Assembly: GCF_018130145.1 (NCBI RefSeq)
Contig: NZ_JAFCMB010000002.1
Span: 372,001 to 436,000 of the forward strand
Length of the DNA stretch: 64,000 nt
From: Bradyrhizobium sp. AUGA SZCCT0176
Lineage (GTDB): Bacteria > Pseudomonadota > Alphaproteobacteria > Rhizobiales > Xanthobacteraceae
Direction: 5' to 3'
This document shows, piece after piece, positions 46,087 to 55,991 of the stretch (its first letter is position 1; each line of letters begins with the position of its first letter). Below the pieces are notes generated by a model. It was not told the origin of the DNA. It ran no database searches and saw only the letters and a list, made by a program, of their open reading frames with translations. The position numbers were made by a program, and so were the translations under genes.

Positions 46087-47354
46087 TCAGCTACTCGCGC
46101 CAGACCCCCGAACAGCAGCCGGACGGCCAGCCGCCGTCGACGGAAGATCATATCGCGCCGGCGCCGCGGGTGTCCGTCCAGGCATTCTGCGAGACGGTGG
46201 AAACCGCTGCCGCCGTGCAATCGGCCGGCGAAGACCGCCGCCTCGGCAAGGCTCATTTGAAGATCCAGATGGGCGGCATGGCCGCCGCCATCGAGGCCTA
46301 TCGCTCCGCGCCGACACCGAACGTGATCATCCTGGAAACCGAAGGCCGCAACGATATCCTGCTCGGCCTCGATCAGTTGGCCACCGTGTGCGACGCCGGA
46401 ACGCGCGTGATCGTGATCGGCCGCATCAACGACGTCACGCTGTACCGCGAGCTGGTGCGCCGCGGCGTCAGCGACTATGTGATCGCCCCGGTCACCGCCA
46501 TCGACGTCGTCCGGGCGGTCTGCAACCTGTTCTCGGCGCCCGAAGCCAAGGCAGTCGGCCGCATCATTGCCGTGGTCGGCGCCAAGGGCGGCGTCGGCTC
46601 GTCCACCGTCGCGCATAACGTCGCCTGGGCGATCGCCCGCGATCTGGCGCTGGATTCGGTGGTCGCCGATCTCGACCTCGCCTTCGGCACCGCCGGCCTC
46701 GACTACAACCAGGACCCGCCGCAGGGCATCGCGGACGCGGTGTTCTCGCCCGACCGGGTCGATACCGCCTTCATCGACCGCCTGCTGTCGAAATGCACCG
46801 ACCATCTCAGCCTGCTCGCGGCGCCAGCGACGCTCGACCGGGTCTATGATTTCGGCGCCGACGCTTTCGATGCGATCTTCGATACGCTTCGCACCACCAT
46901 GCCCTGCATCGTGCTCGACGTCCCCCATCAATGGTCGGGATGGACCAAACGCGCGCTGATCGCAGCCGACGATATTCTGATCGTGGCGGCCCCCGATCTG
47001 GCCAATCTGCGCAACACCAAGAACATCTACGACCTCTTGAAGGCGTCGCGGCCGAACGACCGCGCGCCGCTCTACTGCCTCAACCAGGTCGGCATTCCGA
47101 AGCGCCCCGAGATCCCCGCCAGCGAATTCGCCAAGGCCATCGAGAGCCAGCCGATCGCCACGATCCCGTTCGAGCCGCAGATGTTCGGCTCGGCCGCCAA
47201 CAACGGCCAGATGATTGCGGAAATCTCCGCCAATCACCGGACCACCGAGATGTTCCTGCAGATTGCGCAGCGGTTGACAGGCCGCGGCGAGACCAAGAAG
47301 CCGAAGGGGTCGTTCCTGTCGCCCCTGATCGAGAAGTTGCGGGCCAAGAAGTAA
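46083..47354 (+). CDS. cpaE: CpaE/TadZ MinD-like ATPase
   Basis: Localises the pilus machine. The N-terminal atypical receiver domain (about 60-150) is followed by a deviant Walker A, KGGVGSST (168-175), typical of TadZ: the last Lys of the canonical motif is replaced by Ser. 423 residues; cytosolic or membrane associated. Confidence 0.94.
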   Translation: MISYSRQTPEQQPDGQPPSTEDHIAPAPRVSVQAFCETVETAAAVQSAGEDRRLGKAHLKIQMGGMAAAIEAYRSAPTPNVIILETEGRNDILLGLDQLATVCDAGTRVIVIGRINDVTLYRELVRRGVSDYVIAPVTAIDVVRAVCNLFSAPEAKAVGRIIAVVGAKGGVGSSTVAHNVAWAIARDLALDSVVADLDLAFGTAGLDYNQDPPQGIADAVFSPDRVDTAFIDRLLSKCTDHLSLLAAPATLDRVYDFGADAFDAIFDTLRTTMPCIVLDVPHQWSGWTKRALIAADDILIVAAPDLANLRNTKNIYDLLKASRPNDRAPLYCLNQVGIPKRPEIPASEFAKAIESQPIATIPFEPQMFGSAANNGQMIAEISANHRTTEMFLQIAQRLTGRGETKKPKGSFLSPLIEKLRAKK

Positions 47355-47376
47355 GCCGTCCGCGTGGAGTACGATC

Positions 47377-48846
47377 GTGTTTGGTAAGCGTAGCGGAGAC
47401 AACGACACGCGGGCGCCGAAGCCCGCCATTCACGCGCCGGAACCCTCCGGCGTGGCGGCCGTTTCGCGCGAAATGGCCGCGCCGACCGTCTCTTCCCCGC
47501 CGATCGCGCCCTCGAAACCGCCGCCGGCGCCCGCCATGGAAGCGCGGCGCTCCGACAATTATTACCAGGTCAAAGCCACGATCTTCGGCGCCCTGATCGA
47601 GGCGATCGACCTTGCCCAGCTCGCCAAACTCGACGGCGAGTCGGCGCGCGAGGAAATCCGCGACATCGTCAACGAGATCATCGCGATCAAGAACATCGTG
47701 ATGTCGATTGCCGAGCAGGAAGAGCTGCTCGACGACATCTGCAACGACGTGCTCGGTTACGGTCCGCTGGAGCCGCTATTGTCGCGCGACGACATCGCCG
47801 ACATCATGGTCAATGGCGCCGGCACGGTGTTCATCGAAGTCGCCGGCAAGATCCAGAAGACCGGCATCCGGTTTCGCGACAACCAGCAACTGCTCAACAT
47901 CTGCCAGCGCATCGTCAGCCAGGTCGGCCGGCGCGTCGACGAATCATCGCCGATCTGCGACGCGCGTCTCGCCGACGGCTCCCGCGTCAACGCCATCGTG
48001 CCGCCGCTGGCAATCGACGGGCCCGCGCTCACCATCCGCAAATTCAAAAAGGACAAGCTGACCCTCGAGCAGCTGGTCAAGTTCGGCGCGATCTCGCCGG
48101 AAGGCGCGGAAATCCTCCAGATCATCGGCCGCGTCCGCTGCAACGTGCTGATCTCCGGCGGCACCGGCTCCGGCAAGACCACGCTCTTGAACTGCCTGAC
48201 CCAGTTCATCGAGCATGACGAGCGCGTCATCACCTGCGAAGACGCCGCCGAGCTTCAGCTGCAGCAACCGCACGTTGTGCGGCTGGAAACCCGGCCACCC
48301 AACATCGAAGGCGAAGGCCAGGTCACGATGCGCGAACTGGTCCGCAACTGCCTGCGTATGCGGCCCGAACGCATCATCGTCGGCGAAGTCCGCGGACCCG
48401 AGGCGTTCGACCTGCTGCAGGCGATGAACACCGGCCACGACGGCTCGATGGGAACGCTGCACGCCAACAACCCGCGTGAAGCCCTGTCGCGCTGCGAATC
48501 GATGATCACGATGGGCGGATTTTCGCTGCCGTCCCGCACCATTCGCGAGATGATCTGCGCCTCGATCGACGTCATCGTGCAGGCCGCGCGTCTGCGCGAC
48601 GGCTCGCGGCGCATCACCCACATCACCGAGGTGATGGGGATGGAAGGCGATACCATCATCACCCAGGACCTGTTCCTGTATGACATGATCGGCGAAGACG
48701 CCAACGGCAAGATCATCGGCAAGCATCGCTCGACCGGCATCGGACGCCCGCGGTTCTGGGAACGCGCACGATACTATGGCGAGGAGAAGCGGCTCGCGGC
48801 CGCGCTCGATGCCGCCGAAGTCACAGCTGAACCCGGAGCACGCTGA
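47377..48846 (+). CDS. cpaF: CpaF/TadA pilus assembly ATPase
   Basis: Hexameric secretion ATPase that powers pilus extension and probably retraction. The 489-residue protein has Walker A GGTGSGKTT (261-269), an Asp box around ITCEDAAELQL, the His-box GTLHANNP and Walker B VGEVRGPEAFDLL. The first 60 residues are Pro/Ala-rich and probably disordered. The start is GTG. Its stop overlaps the tadB ATG by one base. Confidence 0.96.
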   Translation: MFGKRSGDNDTRAPKPAIHAPEPSGVAAVSREMAAPTVSSPPIAPSKPPPAPAMEARRSDNYYQVKATIFGALIEAIDLAQLAKLDGESAREEIRDIVNEIIAIKNIVMSIAEQEELLDDICNDVLGYGPLEPLLSRDDIADIMVNGAGTVFIEVAGKIQKTGIRFRDNQQLLNICQRIVSQVGRRVDESSPICDARLADGSRVNAIVPPLAIDGPALTIRKFKKDKLTLEQLVKFGAISPEGAEILQIIGRVRCNVLISGGTGSGKTTLLNCLTQFIEHDERVITCEDAAELQLQQPHVVRLETRPPNIEGEGQVTMRELVRNCLRMRPERIIVGEVRGPEAFDLLQAMNTGHDGSMGTLHANNPREALSRCESMITMGGFSLPSRTIREMICASIDVIVQAARLRDGSRRITHITEVMGMEGDTIITQDLFLYDMIGEDANGKIIGKHRSTGIGRPRFWERARYYGEEKRLAAALDAAEVTAEPGAR

Positions 48847-49823
48847 TGTCCATTCAAGCGCTCGCACTGGCCTTTCTCGCATTCACCGCGATCGGCGGCA
48901 TCGCCTGGGTCTTCGTCTACCCGATGCTGTCCGGCGAGAAGAAAGCGGAATCGCGCCGCGCCTCGATCGCGCGGTCCGAACCCGCGGCAGCGCGTCAGGC
49001 CGACAAGAGCCAGCGCTCACGCCGCGAACAGGTCGAGGGATCGCTGAAGGATCTCGAGTCGCGCCGGCTGAAGGAAAAATCCATTCCCCTGAGCACGCGC
49101 ATCACCCAGGCCGGACTTTCCTGGTCGACGCAGAAATTCTGGATCATCTCCGGCGCCCTGGCCGCGGTCGCCGGCTTCGCCGCGTTCAGCGTCGGCGGCG
49201 GCGTTTTGGGCGCCCTCGGCATGGCCTTCGGCGCGGGCTTCGGGCTGCCGCGCTGGCTGCTGGGCTATCTCAAGAAAAAGCGCGAAAAGGCATTTTTGAA
49301 AGCGCTGCCGGACGCCGTCGACGTCATCGTCCGCGGCATCAAGGCCGGACTGCCGCTGTTCGAATCGATCAAGGTGGTCGCGGCCGACTCGCCGGAGCCG
49401 CTGAGGAGCGAGTTCCTGGCCATCATCGAGACCCAAACCATCGGCATGCCGCTCGGCGAAGCCTGCGCGCGCCTTTATGAAAGGATGCCGGTGCCGGAAG
49501 CCAACTTCTTCGGCATCGTGATCGCGATTCAGCAGAAATCGGGCGGCAACCTGTCGGAAGCGCTCGGCAACCTCTCGAAGGTGCTGCGCGACCGCAAGAA
49601 GATGGCGGAGAAAATTCAGGCGATGTCGATGGAAGCCAAGGCCTCCGCCGCCATCATCGGCTCTCTGCCGCCGGTCGTGATGGTGCTGGTCTGGATTACG
49701 ACGCCCGAATACATCTCGCTGCTGTGGACCGACCGGCTCGGCCAATTCATGCTTGTGTGCTGCGTTGGCTGGATGACGATCGGCGTTCTCGTGATGAAGA
49801 AAATGATCAACTTCGACTTCTGA
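48846..49823 (+). CDS. tadB: TadB inner-membrane platform protein
   Basis: A 325-residue type II secretion F-family membrane protein with N-terminal TM (about 3-25), a central pair of helices (about 100-140) and a C-terminal pair. The motif LPDAVDVIVRGIKAGLPLFE is typical. It forms the platform with TadC and CpaF. Confidence 0.95.
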   Translation: MSIQALALAFLAFTAIGGIAWVFVYPMLSGEKKAESRRASIARSEPAAARQADKSQRSRREQVEGSLKDLESRRLKEKSIPLSTRITQAGLSWSTQKFWIISGALAAVAGFAAFSVGGGVLGALGMAFGAGFGLPRWLLGYLKKKREKAFLKALPDAVDVIVRGIKAGLPLFESIKVVAADSPEPLRSEFLAIIETQTIGMPLGEACARLYERMPVPEANFFGIVIAIQQKSGGNLSEALGNLSKVLRDRKKMAEKIQAMSMEAKASAAIIGSLPPVVMVLVWITTPEYISLLWTDRLGQFMLVCCVGWMTIGVLVMKKMINFDF

Positions 49824-49832
49824 CGGTGTAAC

Positions 49833-50813
49833 ATGGTTGAGTTCCTCATAAACAAGATGCACGACGCCCGGTTCATGACCATGTTCCTGGCCGCCATTGC
49901 CGCGACCCTGACCGCCTACACGCTGGTCACGCCGCTGTTTGCCGGCGAAGGCCTCGCCAAGCGCATGAAAGCGGTCGCCAGCGAGCGCGAACGGATCCGG
50001 CAGCGCGAGCGCGACCGTCTTGCAAAAACGGAAAAAGTATCGCTGCGCCAGAGCCCGAAGCAGCTGGTATCCAAGGTGGTGGAAGACTTCAACCTGACCA
50101 AATGGCTGGCACAGGAAGCCGCGCGCGACAAGCTGATCATGGCCGGCTACCGCGGCCACGCGCCCTACGTCACGTTCCTGTTCGCCCGCGCGGTGACGCC
50201 GATCGTGCTTTTCATCGGCGCGGTCCTCTACGTCTTCGTGATCACGCACATGGACAAATCGATGCCGGTCAAGATCGGCATCTGCGTCGGCGCGGCCTAT
50301 TTCGGACTGCAGGCGCCGATGCTGTTCCTGCAGAACGCGATCACCAAGCGCCAGCTTTCCGTCAAGCGCGCGTTCCCCGACGCGCTCGACCTGCTGTTGA
50401 TCTGCATCGAGTCCGGCATGTCGGTCGAAGTCGCCTTTCGCAAGGTCTCCACCGAAATCGTCTCGCAATCGGTGGCGCTGTCGGAAGAATTCGCGCTGAC
50501 CACGGCCGAACTGTCCTATCTGCAGGACCGCAAGGTGGCCTACGAGAACCTGGCGAAGCGTACCGGCCTCGACGGCGTCAAATCGGTCTGTCTGGCCTTG
50601 CAGCAGTCCGAACGCTACGGAACGCCGCTCGGCCAGAGCTTGCGCGTGATGGCGCAGGAAAACCGCGACATGCGCATGAACGAGGCCGAGAAGAAGGCGG
50701 CCGCCTTGCCGCCGAAGCTGACCGTGCCGATGATCCTGTTCTTCCTGCCGTGCCTGTTCATCGTCATTCTCGGGCCGACCTACATCAAGCTGCAGACGAC
50801 GACGATCCTCTGA
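49833..50813 (+). CDS. tadC: TadC inner-membrane platform protein
   Basis: A 326-residue paralogue of TadB with the F-domain motif FPDALDLLLICIESGMSVEVAF. It is 9 bases after tadB. Hydrophobic segments are at the N-terminus, middle and C-terminus. It completes the plus-strand pilus operon. Confidence 0.95.
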   Translation: MVEFLINKMHDARFMTMFLAAIAATLTAYTLVTPLFAGEGLAKRMKAVASERERIRQRERDRLAKTEKVSLRQSPKQLVSKVVEDFNLTKWLAQEAARDKLIMAGYRGHAPYVTFLFARAVTPIVLFIGAVLYVFVITHMDKSMPVKIGICVGAAYFGLQAPMLFLQNAITKRQLSVKRAFPDALDLLLICIESGMSVEVAFRKVSTEIVSQSVALSEEFALTTAELSYLQDRKVAYENLAKRTGLDGVKSVCLALQQSERYGTPLGQSLRVMAQENRDMRMNEAEKKAAALPPKLTVPMILFFLPCLFIVILGPTYIKLQTTTIL

Positions 50814-50830
50814 CGATTCTCTAAAGCATC

Positions 50831-50857
50831 ATCGGTTCTGATTGAATCAGAACCGAT
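50831..50857. terminator. Palindrome after tadC
   Basis: Thirteen-base arms ATCGGTTCTGATT and AATCAGAACCGAT meet around one base, 17 bases after the tadC stop, with no T run. A fragment of a dispersed repeat (CCCGGATCAAGTCCGGG at about 50938) follows in the same gap. It is a likely 3' end or REP-type element. Confidence 0.6.
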
Positions 50858-51043
50858 GGCTGCTTTGGCGCGCTTTCTACCGCAGATGAGCCTACGCAAG
50901 CGGCGTAAACTCGATTGCGGTGCGAACCGGCAGCCACCCCCGGATCAAGTCCGGGGAGCATGCTCCGCTCGAAAGCGTTCTAAATCGGGATTAGTCCGGC
51001 TCTGGATTGAGCGGTCCGGGCCGATCGGTCCGCCGTGCGGCTG

Positions 51044-51871
51044 TCAGTCGGGCCGATTGAGCGCGGCCACCGGGACGGTCTTGCCGCCGCGCGGATCCTT
51101 GCGGCTCAGCATTTCCCGCAAATAGGCCACGTTCGCCGCGGCCTCCTCGGACGGCAGATCGCCCTTGGCGATGGTCTCGGCCTCGGCGAAGCGACCCTGC
51201 AGGCCGACCACCAGCGCCAGATTCTGCCGCACCCGCGCGTCCGCCCGCGGATTGCCATAGGCCCGCCGCAGCGTCGCCTCGGCGTCGGGCAATTCGCGCG
51301 TCAGCATGTAGGACAGGCCGAGATTGGACAGCACCGACGGTTCTTCCGGCGCGATCTTCAGCGCGCTGGCGTAATAGCGGCGGGCTTCGTCGTGCTTGGC
51401 CAGCTTGTCGAGCACGGTGCCCTGCACCGAGAGGATCCGCCAGTCGGGATTGTCGGGCGAATGGGCGCGGCTGAGAACGTCGAAGGCGGCTTGCGAATTG
51501 CCGTTGTCGGCGAGCGCGCGGCCATAGCCGGCGAGCAGCGCCTTGTTGCCGGGATGGGCGATGGTTGCCTGTTCGAGAACGGCGGCGGCCTGCGAACGCT
51601 GGCCTGAGGCACGCAGCGCCTGGCCATAGGCCAGGGCGGCGTTGGCATCCTTGGGATTGGCGCGATAGCGCTCGCCATAGACTTCGACGGCACGACGTGG
51701 ATCGTCGGGAATGGCGGGAGCGGCGGCGCTGCTGGACTTCTGGGTCAGCGCGCCCGTCACATCGGACATGGTCTGGCAACCGCCAAGGCCTGCGGCCAGG
51801 ATCGCCGTCACGGCCGCAGAAGCGAGAAACCGGGCAAGATTGGGCCGGACAAGGCTGGATGATGGACGCAT
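51044..51871 (-). CDS. tadD: TadD tetratricopeptide lipoprotein
   Basis: A 275-residue lipoprotein with signal peptide and lipobox LGGC (about 29-32), then at least four TPR-like repeats (ALAYGQALRASGQRSQAAAV, ALLAGYGRALADNGN, ILSVQGTVLDKLAKHDEARR, VLSNLGLSYMLTRELPDAEA). TadD is the outer-membrane pilotin-like partner of CpaC. It is convergent with tadC and so expressed separately. Confidence 0.9.
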   Translation of the reverse strand: MRPSSSLVRPNLARFLASAAVTAILAAGLGGCQTMSDVTGALTQKSSSAAAPAIPDDPRRAVEVYGERYRANPKDANAALAYGQALRASGQRSQAAAVLEQATIAHPGNKALLAGYGRALADNGNSQAAFDVLSRAHSPDNPDWRILSVQGTVLDKLAKHDEARRYYASALKIAPEEPSVLSNLGLSYMLTRELPDAEATLRRAYGNPRADARVRQNLALVVGLQGRFAEAETIAKGDLPSEEAAANVAYLREMLSRKDPRGGKTVPVAALNRPD

Positions 51872-52084
51872 GGCACTTCAACTCACGATTTCGGGTGGAG
51901 CCGAACACGCCAGCAATAGACTGTTAACCCTAACGGCTGGTTAATCGGCAGGCGGGAGCTGCGGCTCTGCGTTGGGCCCCCGACGGCTTTTGACCCCACA
52001 ATTTTGCAGCTTCGCCATTGAAGTCACACGAATATCCTGCAACCTCGGCAGCTGACCGAGCCCGCTCCATTCCGCGAGACAAGC

Positions 52085-53467
52085 ATGCAATCCCCGTTCG
52101 AGACCGCGCCCGCCGCCTCCAGCATTCCGATTTATTTTGCCACCAAGGCGACATGGGCAACGGTCAGCAAGGAGCTTCCTCCACACGCCCAGCAATTTGC
52201 TCTCGCCAACGATTTTTCCGCCAAGCCCGGCAAGTGCCTGACGCTCCCCTCGCCCGACGGACAGATTGCGCAGGTCATCTTCGGTCTCGAAGAGGAGGCA
52301 AGCAAATCCCGTGACCTTTTCCGGCCCGGCGCGCTGCCCGGCCTGCTGCCACCGGGCGTCTATCACTTCGCCAATGCGCCGCACGACACGCGCCTCGCCA
52401 CGCTCGCTTTCGCGCTCGGAAGCTATCGCTTCGGCCGCTATCGCAAGGCGGACCGCCCCGATGTTCGGCTGGTGCCGCCCGATGGCGTCGACATATCAGA
52501 CATCGCGCGGATGGCAGAAGCGGCCTCGCTGGCGCGCGACCTCATCAATACGCCATCGAACGACATGGGACCGGAGGAGCTGGCGGCAGCCGCCGAGCAC
52601 CTCGCGGCTCGCTTCGGCGCCAGCTTCAAGGCCATCGTCGGCGACGAACTGATCCAACAGAATTTCCCGCTGATCCACGCCGTCGGCATGGCCTCGACGC
52701 GCGCGCCGCGGCTGATCGATATGAGCTGGGGCGATCCTGCGCATCCCAAGGTGACGCTGGTCGGCAAGGGCGTGTGCTTCGACACCGGCGGGCTCGACCT
52801 GAAGCCTTCCAGCGGCATGTTGATCATGAAGAAGGACATGGGAGGTGCGGCCAACGTGCTGGCGCTGGCCCAGATGGTGATGGACGCCAAGCTGAAAGTC
52901 CGGTTGCGGGTGCTGATCCCCGCGGTCGAAAACGCGGTCGCCGGCAACGCCTTCCGTCCGCTCGACATCTTCAGGTCGCGCAAGGGGCTTAACGTCGAGA
53001 TCGGCAACACCGACGCCGAGGGCCGGCTGGTGCTCGCCGACGCGCTGGCCTTTGCCTGCGAAGAGAAGCCGGATCTGCTGGTCGATCTGGGAACCCTGAC
53101 CGGTGCGGCACGTGTTGCATTGGGGCCGGATTTACCGCCCTTTTACACCAATGATGAGACGCTGGCGCAGGACGTTGCGCGTTTCGCAACCGGGGAGCGG
53201 GATCCGTTGTGGCGCATGCCGCTGTGGCCGGCTTATGACTCATGGCTGGATTCGAAAGTCGCCGACATCAACAACGCGCCGTCGGGCGGTTTCGCCGGTT
53301 CGATCACATGCGCGCTGTTCCTGCAGCGCTTCGTCTCCGACGCCAAAAGCTGGCTGCATGTCGATATCTACGGCTGGACCCCCTCAGCCAAACCCGCGCG
53401 CCCCGAGGGCGGCGAATGCCAGGCCGCGCGCGCGATCTACAAATTGCTGAGTGAACGCTATGGATGA
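52085..53467 (+). CDS. Leucyl aminopeptidase family (M17) protein
   Basis: A 460-residue di-zinc aminopeptidase. The metal site is intact: Lys228 and Asp233 in VGKGVCFDTGG, Asp251 in MKKDMGG and the signature NTDAEGRL (308-315). The N-terminal domain is shorter and more diverged than in PepA. Its 3' end overlaps the start of the NlpC/P60 gene, suggesting joint action on peptides, possibly cell-wall peptides. Confidence 0.94.
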   Translation: MQSPFETAPAASSIPIYFATKATWATVSKELPPHAQQFALANDFSAKPGKCLTLPSPDGQIAQVIFGLEEEASKSRDLFRPGALPGLLPPGVYHFANAPHDTRLATLAFALGSYRFGRYRKADRPDVRLVPPDGVDISDIARMAEAASLARDLINTPSNDMGPEELAAAAEHLAARFGASFKAIVGDELIQQNFPLIHAVGMASTRAPRLIDMSWGDPAHPKVTLVGKGVCFDTGGLDLKPSSGMLIMKKDMGGAANVLALAQMVMDAKLKVRLRVLIPAVENAVAGNAFRPLDIFRSRKGLNVEIGNTDAEGRLVLADALAFACEEKPDLLVDLGTLTGAARVALGPDLPPFYTNDETLAQDVARFATGERDPLWRMPLWPAYDSWLDSKVADINNAPSGGFAGSITCALFLQRFVSDAKSWLHVDIYGWTPSAKPARPEGGECQAARAIYKLLSERYG

Positions 53468-54302
53468 TCCACGCCTGACCCCGGCACGCCCTGATCTCGC
53501 CGCCAAATATCTCGAAGGCAAGGTCAAGGCGGCGCGTTTTGTGACCGGCGAAGAATTCGGTGTGGTCGATGCAATCGCCCCGCTGCGCGAGGCGCCGGCC
53601 GCCGATGCCCCGTTGCTGACGCAGGCGCTGAAAGGCGAACGCGTCACGATCTACGACCGCAATGGCGAAGGTTTTGCCTGGGGCCAACTGGGCAGCGACG
53701 GCTATGTCGGCTGGATTCCCGACGCCGCGCTCGGCAAACCATCCGCTGCACCGACCCACAAGGTCACGGCGTTGCGGACCTTTGCGTTTCCGGCTGCGTC
53801 GATCAAGCTGCCGCCGGTGGATACGCTGTCGATGGGCGCGCTGCTTACGGTGGCGCGCGAAGACGGCGCGTTCGCCGTGACGCGCGAAGGCTGGTACCTG
53901 CCGCGCCGCCACGTCGGCGGCCTGGAGACGATGGAGAAGGATTTCGTTGCGGTCGCGGAAAAATTCGTCGGCACGCCCTATCTGTGGGGCGGCAAGAGCA
54001 GTCTCGGCATCGATTGCTCCGGCCTGGTGCAGATAGCGCTGACCGCCGCCGGCACCGGCTGCCCGCGCGACAGCGACATGCAGCAAGACGGCCTCGGCCG
54101 CGCCTTGAATCCTTCCGAGACCAAAAAGCTGCAACGCGGCGACCTGATCTTCTGGAAGGGCCATGTCGCGATCGTGCGCGACGCCGACACCATGGTGCAC
54201 GCCAATGCACATCACATGGCCACGGCGATCGAAAATACGCTGGAGGCCATCGCCCGCATCAAGGCGGCAGGCAGCGAAGTCACGGCGATCAAGCGGCTTT
54301 AG
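53460..54302 (+). CDS. NlpC/P60 family peptidase with SH3-like domains
   Basis: A cysteine endopeptidase, likely acting on D-Glu-diaminopimelate bonds of murein peptides. From the ATG at 53460 (280 residues) an SH3b-like pair (about 35-145, LREAPAADAPLLTQALKGE ... GWIPDAALG) precedes the catalytic domain with Cys186 in GIDCSGLVQ and His in WKGHVAIV. There is no signal peptide, so murein turnover products recycled into the cell are the plausible substrate. It overlaps the M17 gene by eight bases. Confidence 0.92.
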   Translation: MDDPRLTPARPDLAAKYLEGKVKAARFVTGEEFGVVDAIAPLREAPAADAPLLTQALKGERVTIYDRNGEGFAWGQLGSDGYVGWIPDAALGKPSAAPTHKVTALRTFAFPAASIKLPPVDTLSMGALLTVAREDGAFAVTREGWYLPRRHVGGLETMEKDFVAVAEKFVGTPYLWGGKSSLGIDCSGLVQIALTAAGTGCPRDSDMQQDGLGRALNPSETKKLQRGDLIFWKGHVAIVRDADTMVHANAHHMATAIENTLEAIARIKAAGSEVTAIKRL

Positions 54303-54308
54303 TTCTTT

Positions 54309-54358
54309 GACGCGTTTTCTTTACGCGAACCGGTGTCCACTTCGCTCGAAAACGCTAT
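54309..54358. repeat. Dispersed intergenic repeat with hairpin
   Basis: This 50-base element (GACGCGTTTTCTTTACGCG ... CGAAAACGC) lies between the convergent NlpC/P60 and yejF genes. GCGTTTTC and GAAAACGC pair. I recall near-identical copies elsewhere in Bradyrhizobium genomes. It may serve as a shared 3' end. Confidence 0.55.
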
Positions 54359-55984
54359 CTAAATATCCACCGTCCCGTCAGGCACGGCTTCGATCCGGAA
54401 CGCGGCGGCGAACAGCGCGCGGGTGTAGTCGCTCTGCGGATTCTTGAACAGCTCGGCCGCCGGCCCTTCTTCCACCACCTTGCCATGACGCATCACGATC
54501 AGATGGCTCGCCAGTGAGGCGACCACGCGCAGATCATGCGAGATGAACATGTAGGTGAGGTCGCGCTTGCGCTGCAGCTCGCGCAAGAGGTCCACCATCT
54601 GGGCCTGGAACAGCATGTCGAGCGCGCTGGTCGGCTCGTCCAGCACGACGAAATCCGGCTCCAGCACCACCGCGCGCGCGATGGAAATGCGCTGGCGCTG
54701 CCCGCCGGAAAATTCATGCGGGTAGCGAAACCGGGTCTTGGGGTCGAGGCCGACATCCCTGAGCGCCTTGATGACGCGCGCCTCGCGCTCCTCATATGTC
54801 AGCTTGGGCTGATGCACGCTCAAACCCTCGGCGACGATATCGCCGACCGACATGCGCGGTGAGAGCGCGCCGAACGGATCCTGAAACACGATCTGCATGT
54901 CGCGGCGGAACGGCAGCATCGCCTTGAAACGCAGGCTCTGGATGTTGTTGCCGAGGAACACGATCGGCCCGTCCGACGAGATCAGCCGCAGCAGCGCGAG
55001 GCCGAGCGTGGTCTTGCCGGAACCGGACTCACCGACAACGCCGAGCGTCTCGCCCTTGCGCACCGCAAGGCTGACGCCATCCACCGCCTTGATATGGTCG
55101 ACCGTTCGGCGCAGCAGGCCGCGCTTGACCGGAAACCAGACCTTCAAATTATCCGCCGACATCACCACCGGCGAATCGGGCCGCGGCGGCGCCGGGTCGG
55201 GCTTTGGTTCGGCCGCGAGCAAGTCTCGTGTGTATGAATGCTTCGGCGCCGTAAAAACCTGTTCCACCGGCCCCTGCTCGACGATCTTGCCGCCATTCAT
55301 GACGCAGACGACGTCGGCGATGCGGCGGACGATGCCAAGATCGTGGGTGATGAACAGCATGCTCATGCCGAGCCGCGTGCGGATTTCGGCCAGCAGCGCC
55401 AGGATCTGGGCCTGCACCGTGACATCCAGCGCCGTGGTCGGTTCGTCCGCGATCAACAGGTCCGGCTCGTTGGCGAGCGCCATCGCGATCATGACGCGCT
55501 GGCGCTGGCCGCCGGACAATTGGTGCGGATAGCTTTGCAGCCGCCGGTCCGGATCGGGAATGCCGACCTGGGTCAGGAGTTCGAGCGTGCGCGCCCGCGC
55601 CATCGCGCCGCGGACGCCGTTGTGGAGAGACAGTATCTCGCCGATCTGCGCCTCGATCGTATGGAGCGGATTGAGCGAGGTCATCGGCTCCTGGAAGATG
55701 ATCGAGATGTCGTTGCCCCGGATTCCGCGCATCTCGTTCTCGGGCGCCGTCAACAGATCCTGGCCGCGAAAGCGAATGCTGCCGGAAGGATGCGAGGCCG
55801 TCGGGTATGGCAGCAGCCTCAGGATCGACAATGCACTGACGGATTTTCCGGAGCCGGACTCGCCGACGAGGGCCACGCACTCGCCGCGCCGAATCGAAAA
55901 CGAGACATGATCCACCGCAAGGGTGTCGCCGAACGCCACCGAGAGATCGCGGACATCGAGCAGAGGCTGGTTGATGGCGTCCAT
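54359..55984 (-). CDS. yejF: Peptide ABC transporter double ATPase YejF
   Basis: A 541-residue protein with two complete nucleotide-binding domains: Walker [13 protein letters not shown] (first half) and [12 protein letters not shown] (second half), each with LSGGQRQR or FSGGQRQR and a Walker B. It energises oligopeptide import through YejB-YejE. It is the last gene of the operon. Confidence 0.95.
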   Translation of the reverse strand: MDAINQPLLDVRDLSVAFGDTLAVDHVSFSIRRGECVALVGESGSGKSVSALSILRLLPYPTASHPSGSIRFRGQDLLTAPENEMRGIRGNDISIIFQEPMTSLNPLHTIEAQIGEILSLHNGVRGAMARARTLELLTQVGIPDPDRRLQSYPHQLSGGQRQRVMIAMALANEPDLLIADEPTTALDVTVQAQILALLAEIRTRLGMSMLFITHDLGIVRRIADVVCVMNGGKIVEQGPVEQVFTAPKHSYTRDLLAAEPKPDPAPPRPDSPVVMSADNLKVWFPVKRGLLRRTVDHIKAVDGVSLAVRKGETLGVVGESGSGKTTLGLALLRLISSDGPIVFLGNNIQSLRFKAMLPFRRDMQIVFQDPFGALSPRMSVGDIVAEGLSVHQPKLTYEEREARVIKALRDVGLDPKTRFRYPHEFSGGQRQRISIARAVVLEPDFVVLDEPTSALDMLFQAQMVDLLRELQRKRDLTYMFISHDLRVVASLASHLIVMRHGKVVEEGPAAELFKNPQSDYTRALFAAAFRIEAVPDGTVDI

Positions 55985-55991
55985 GCTGCCC

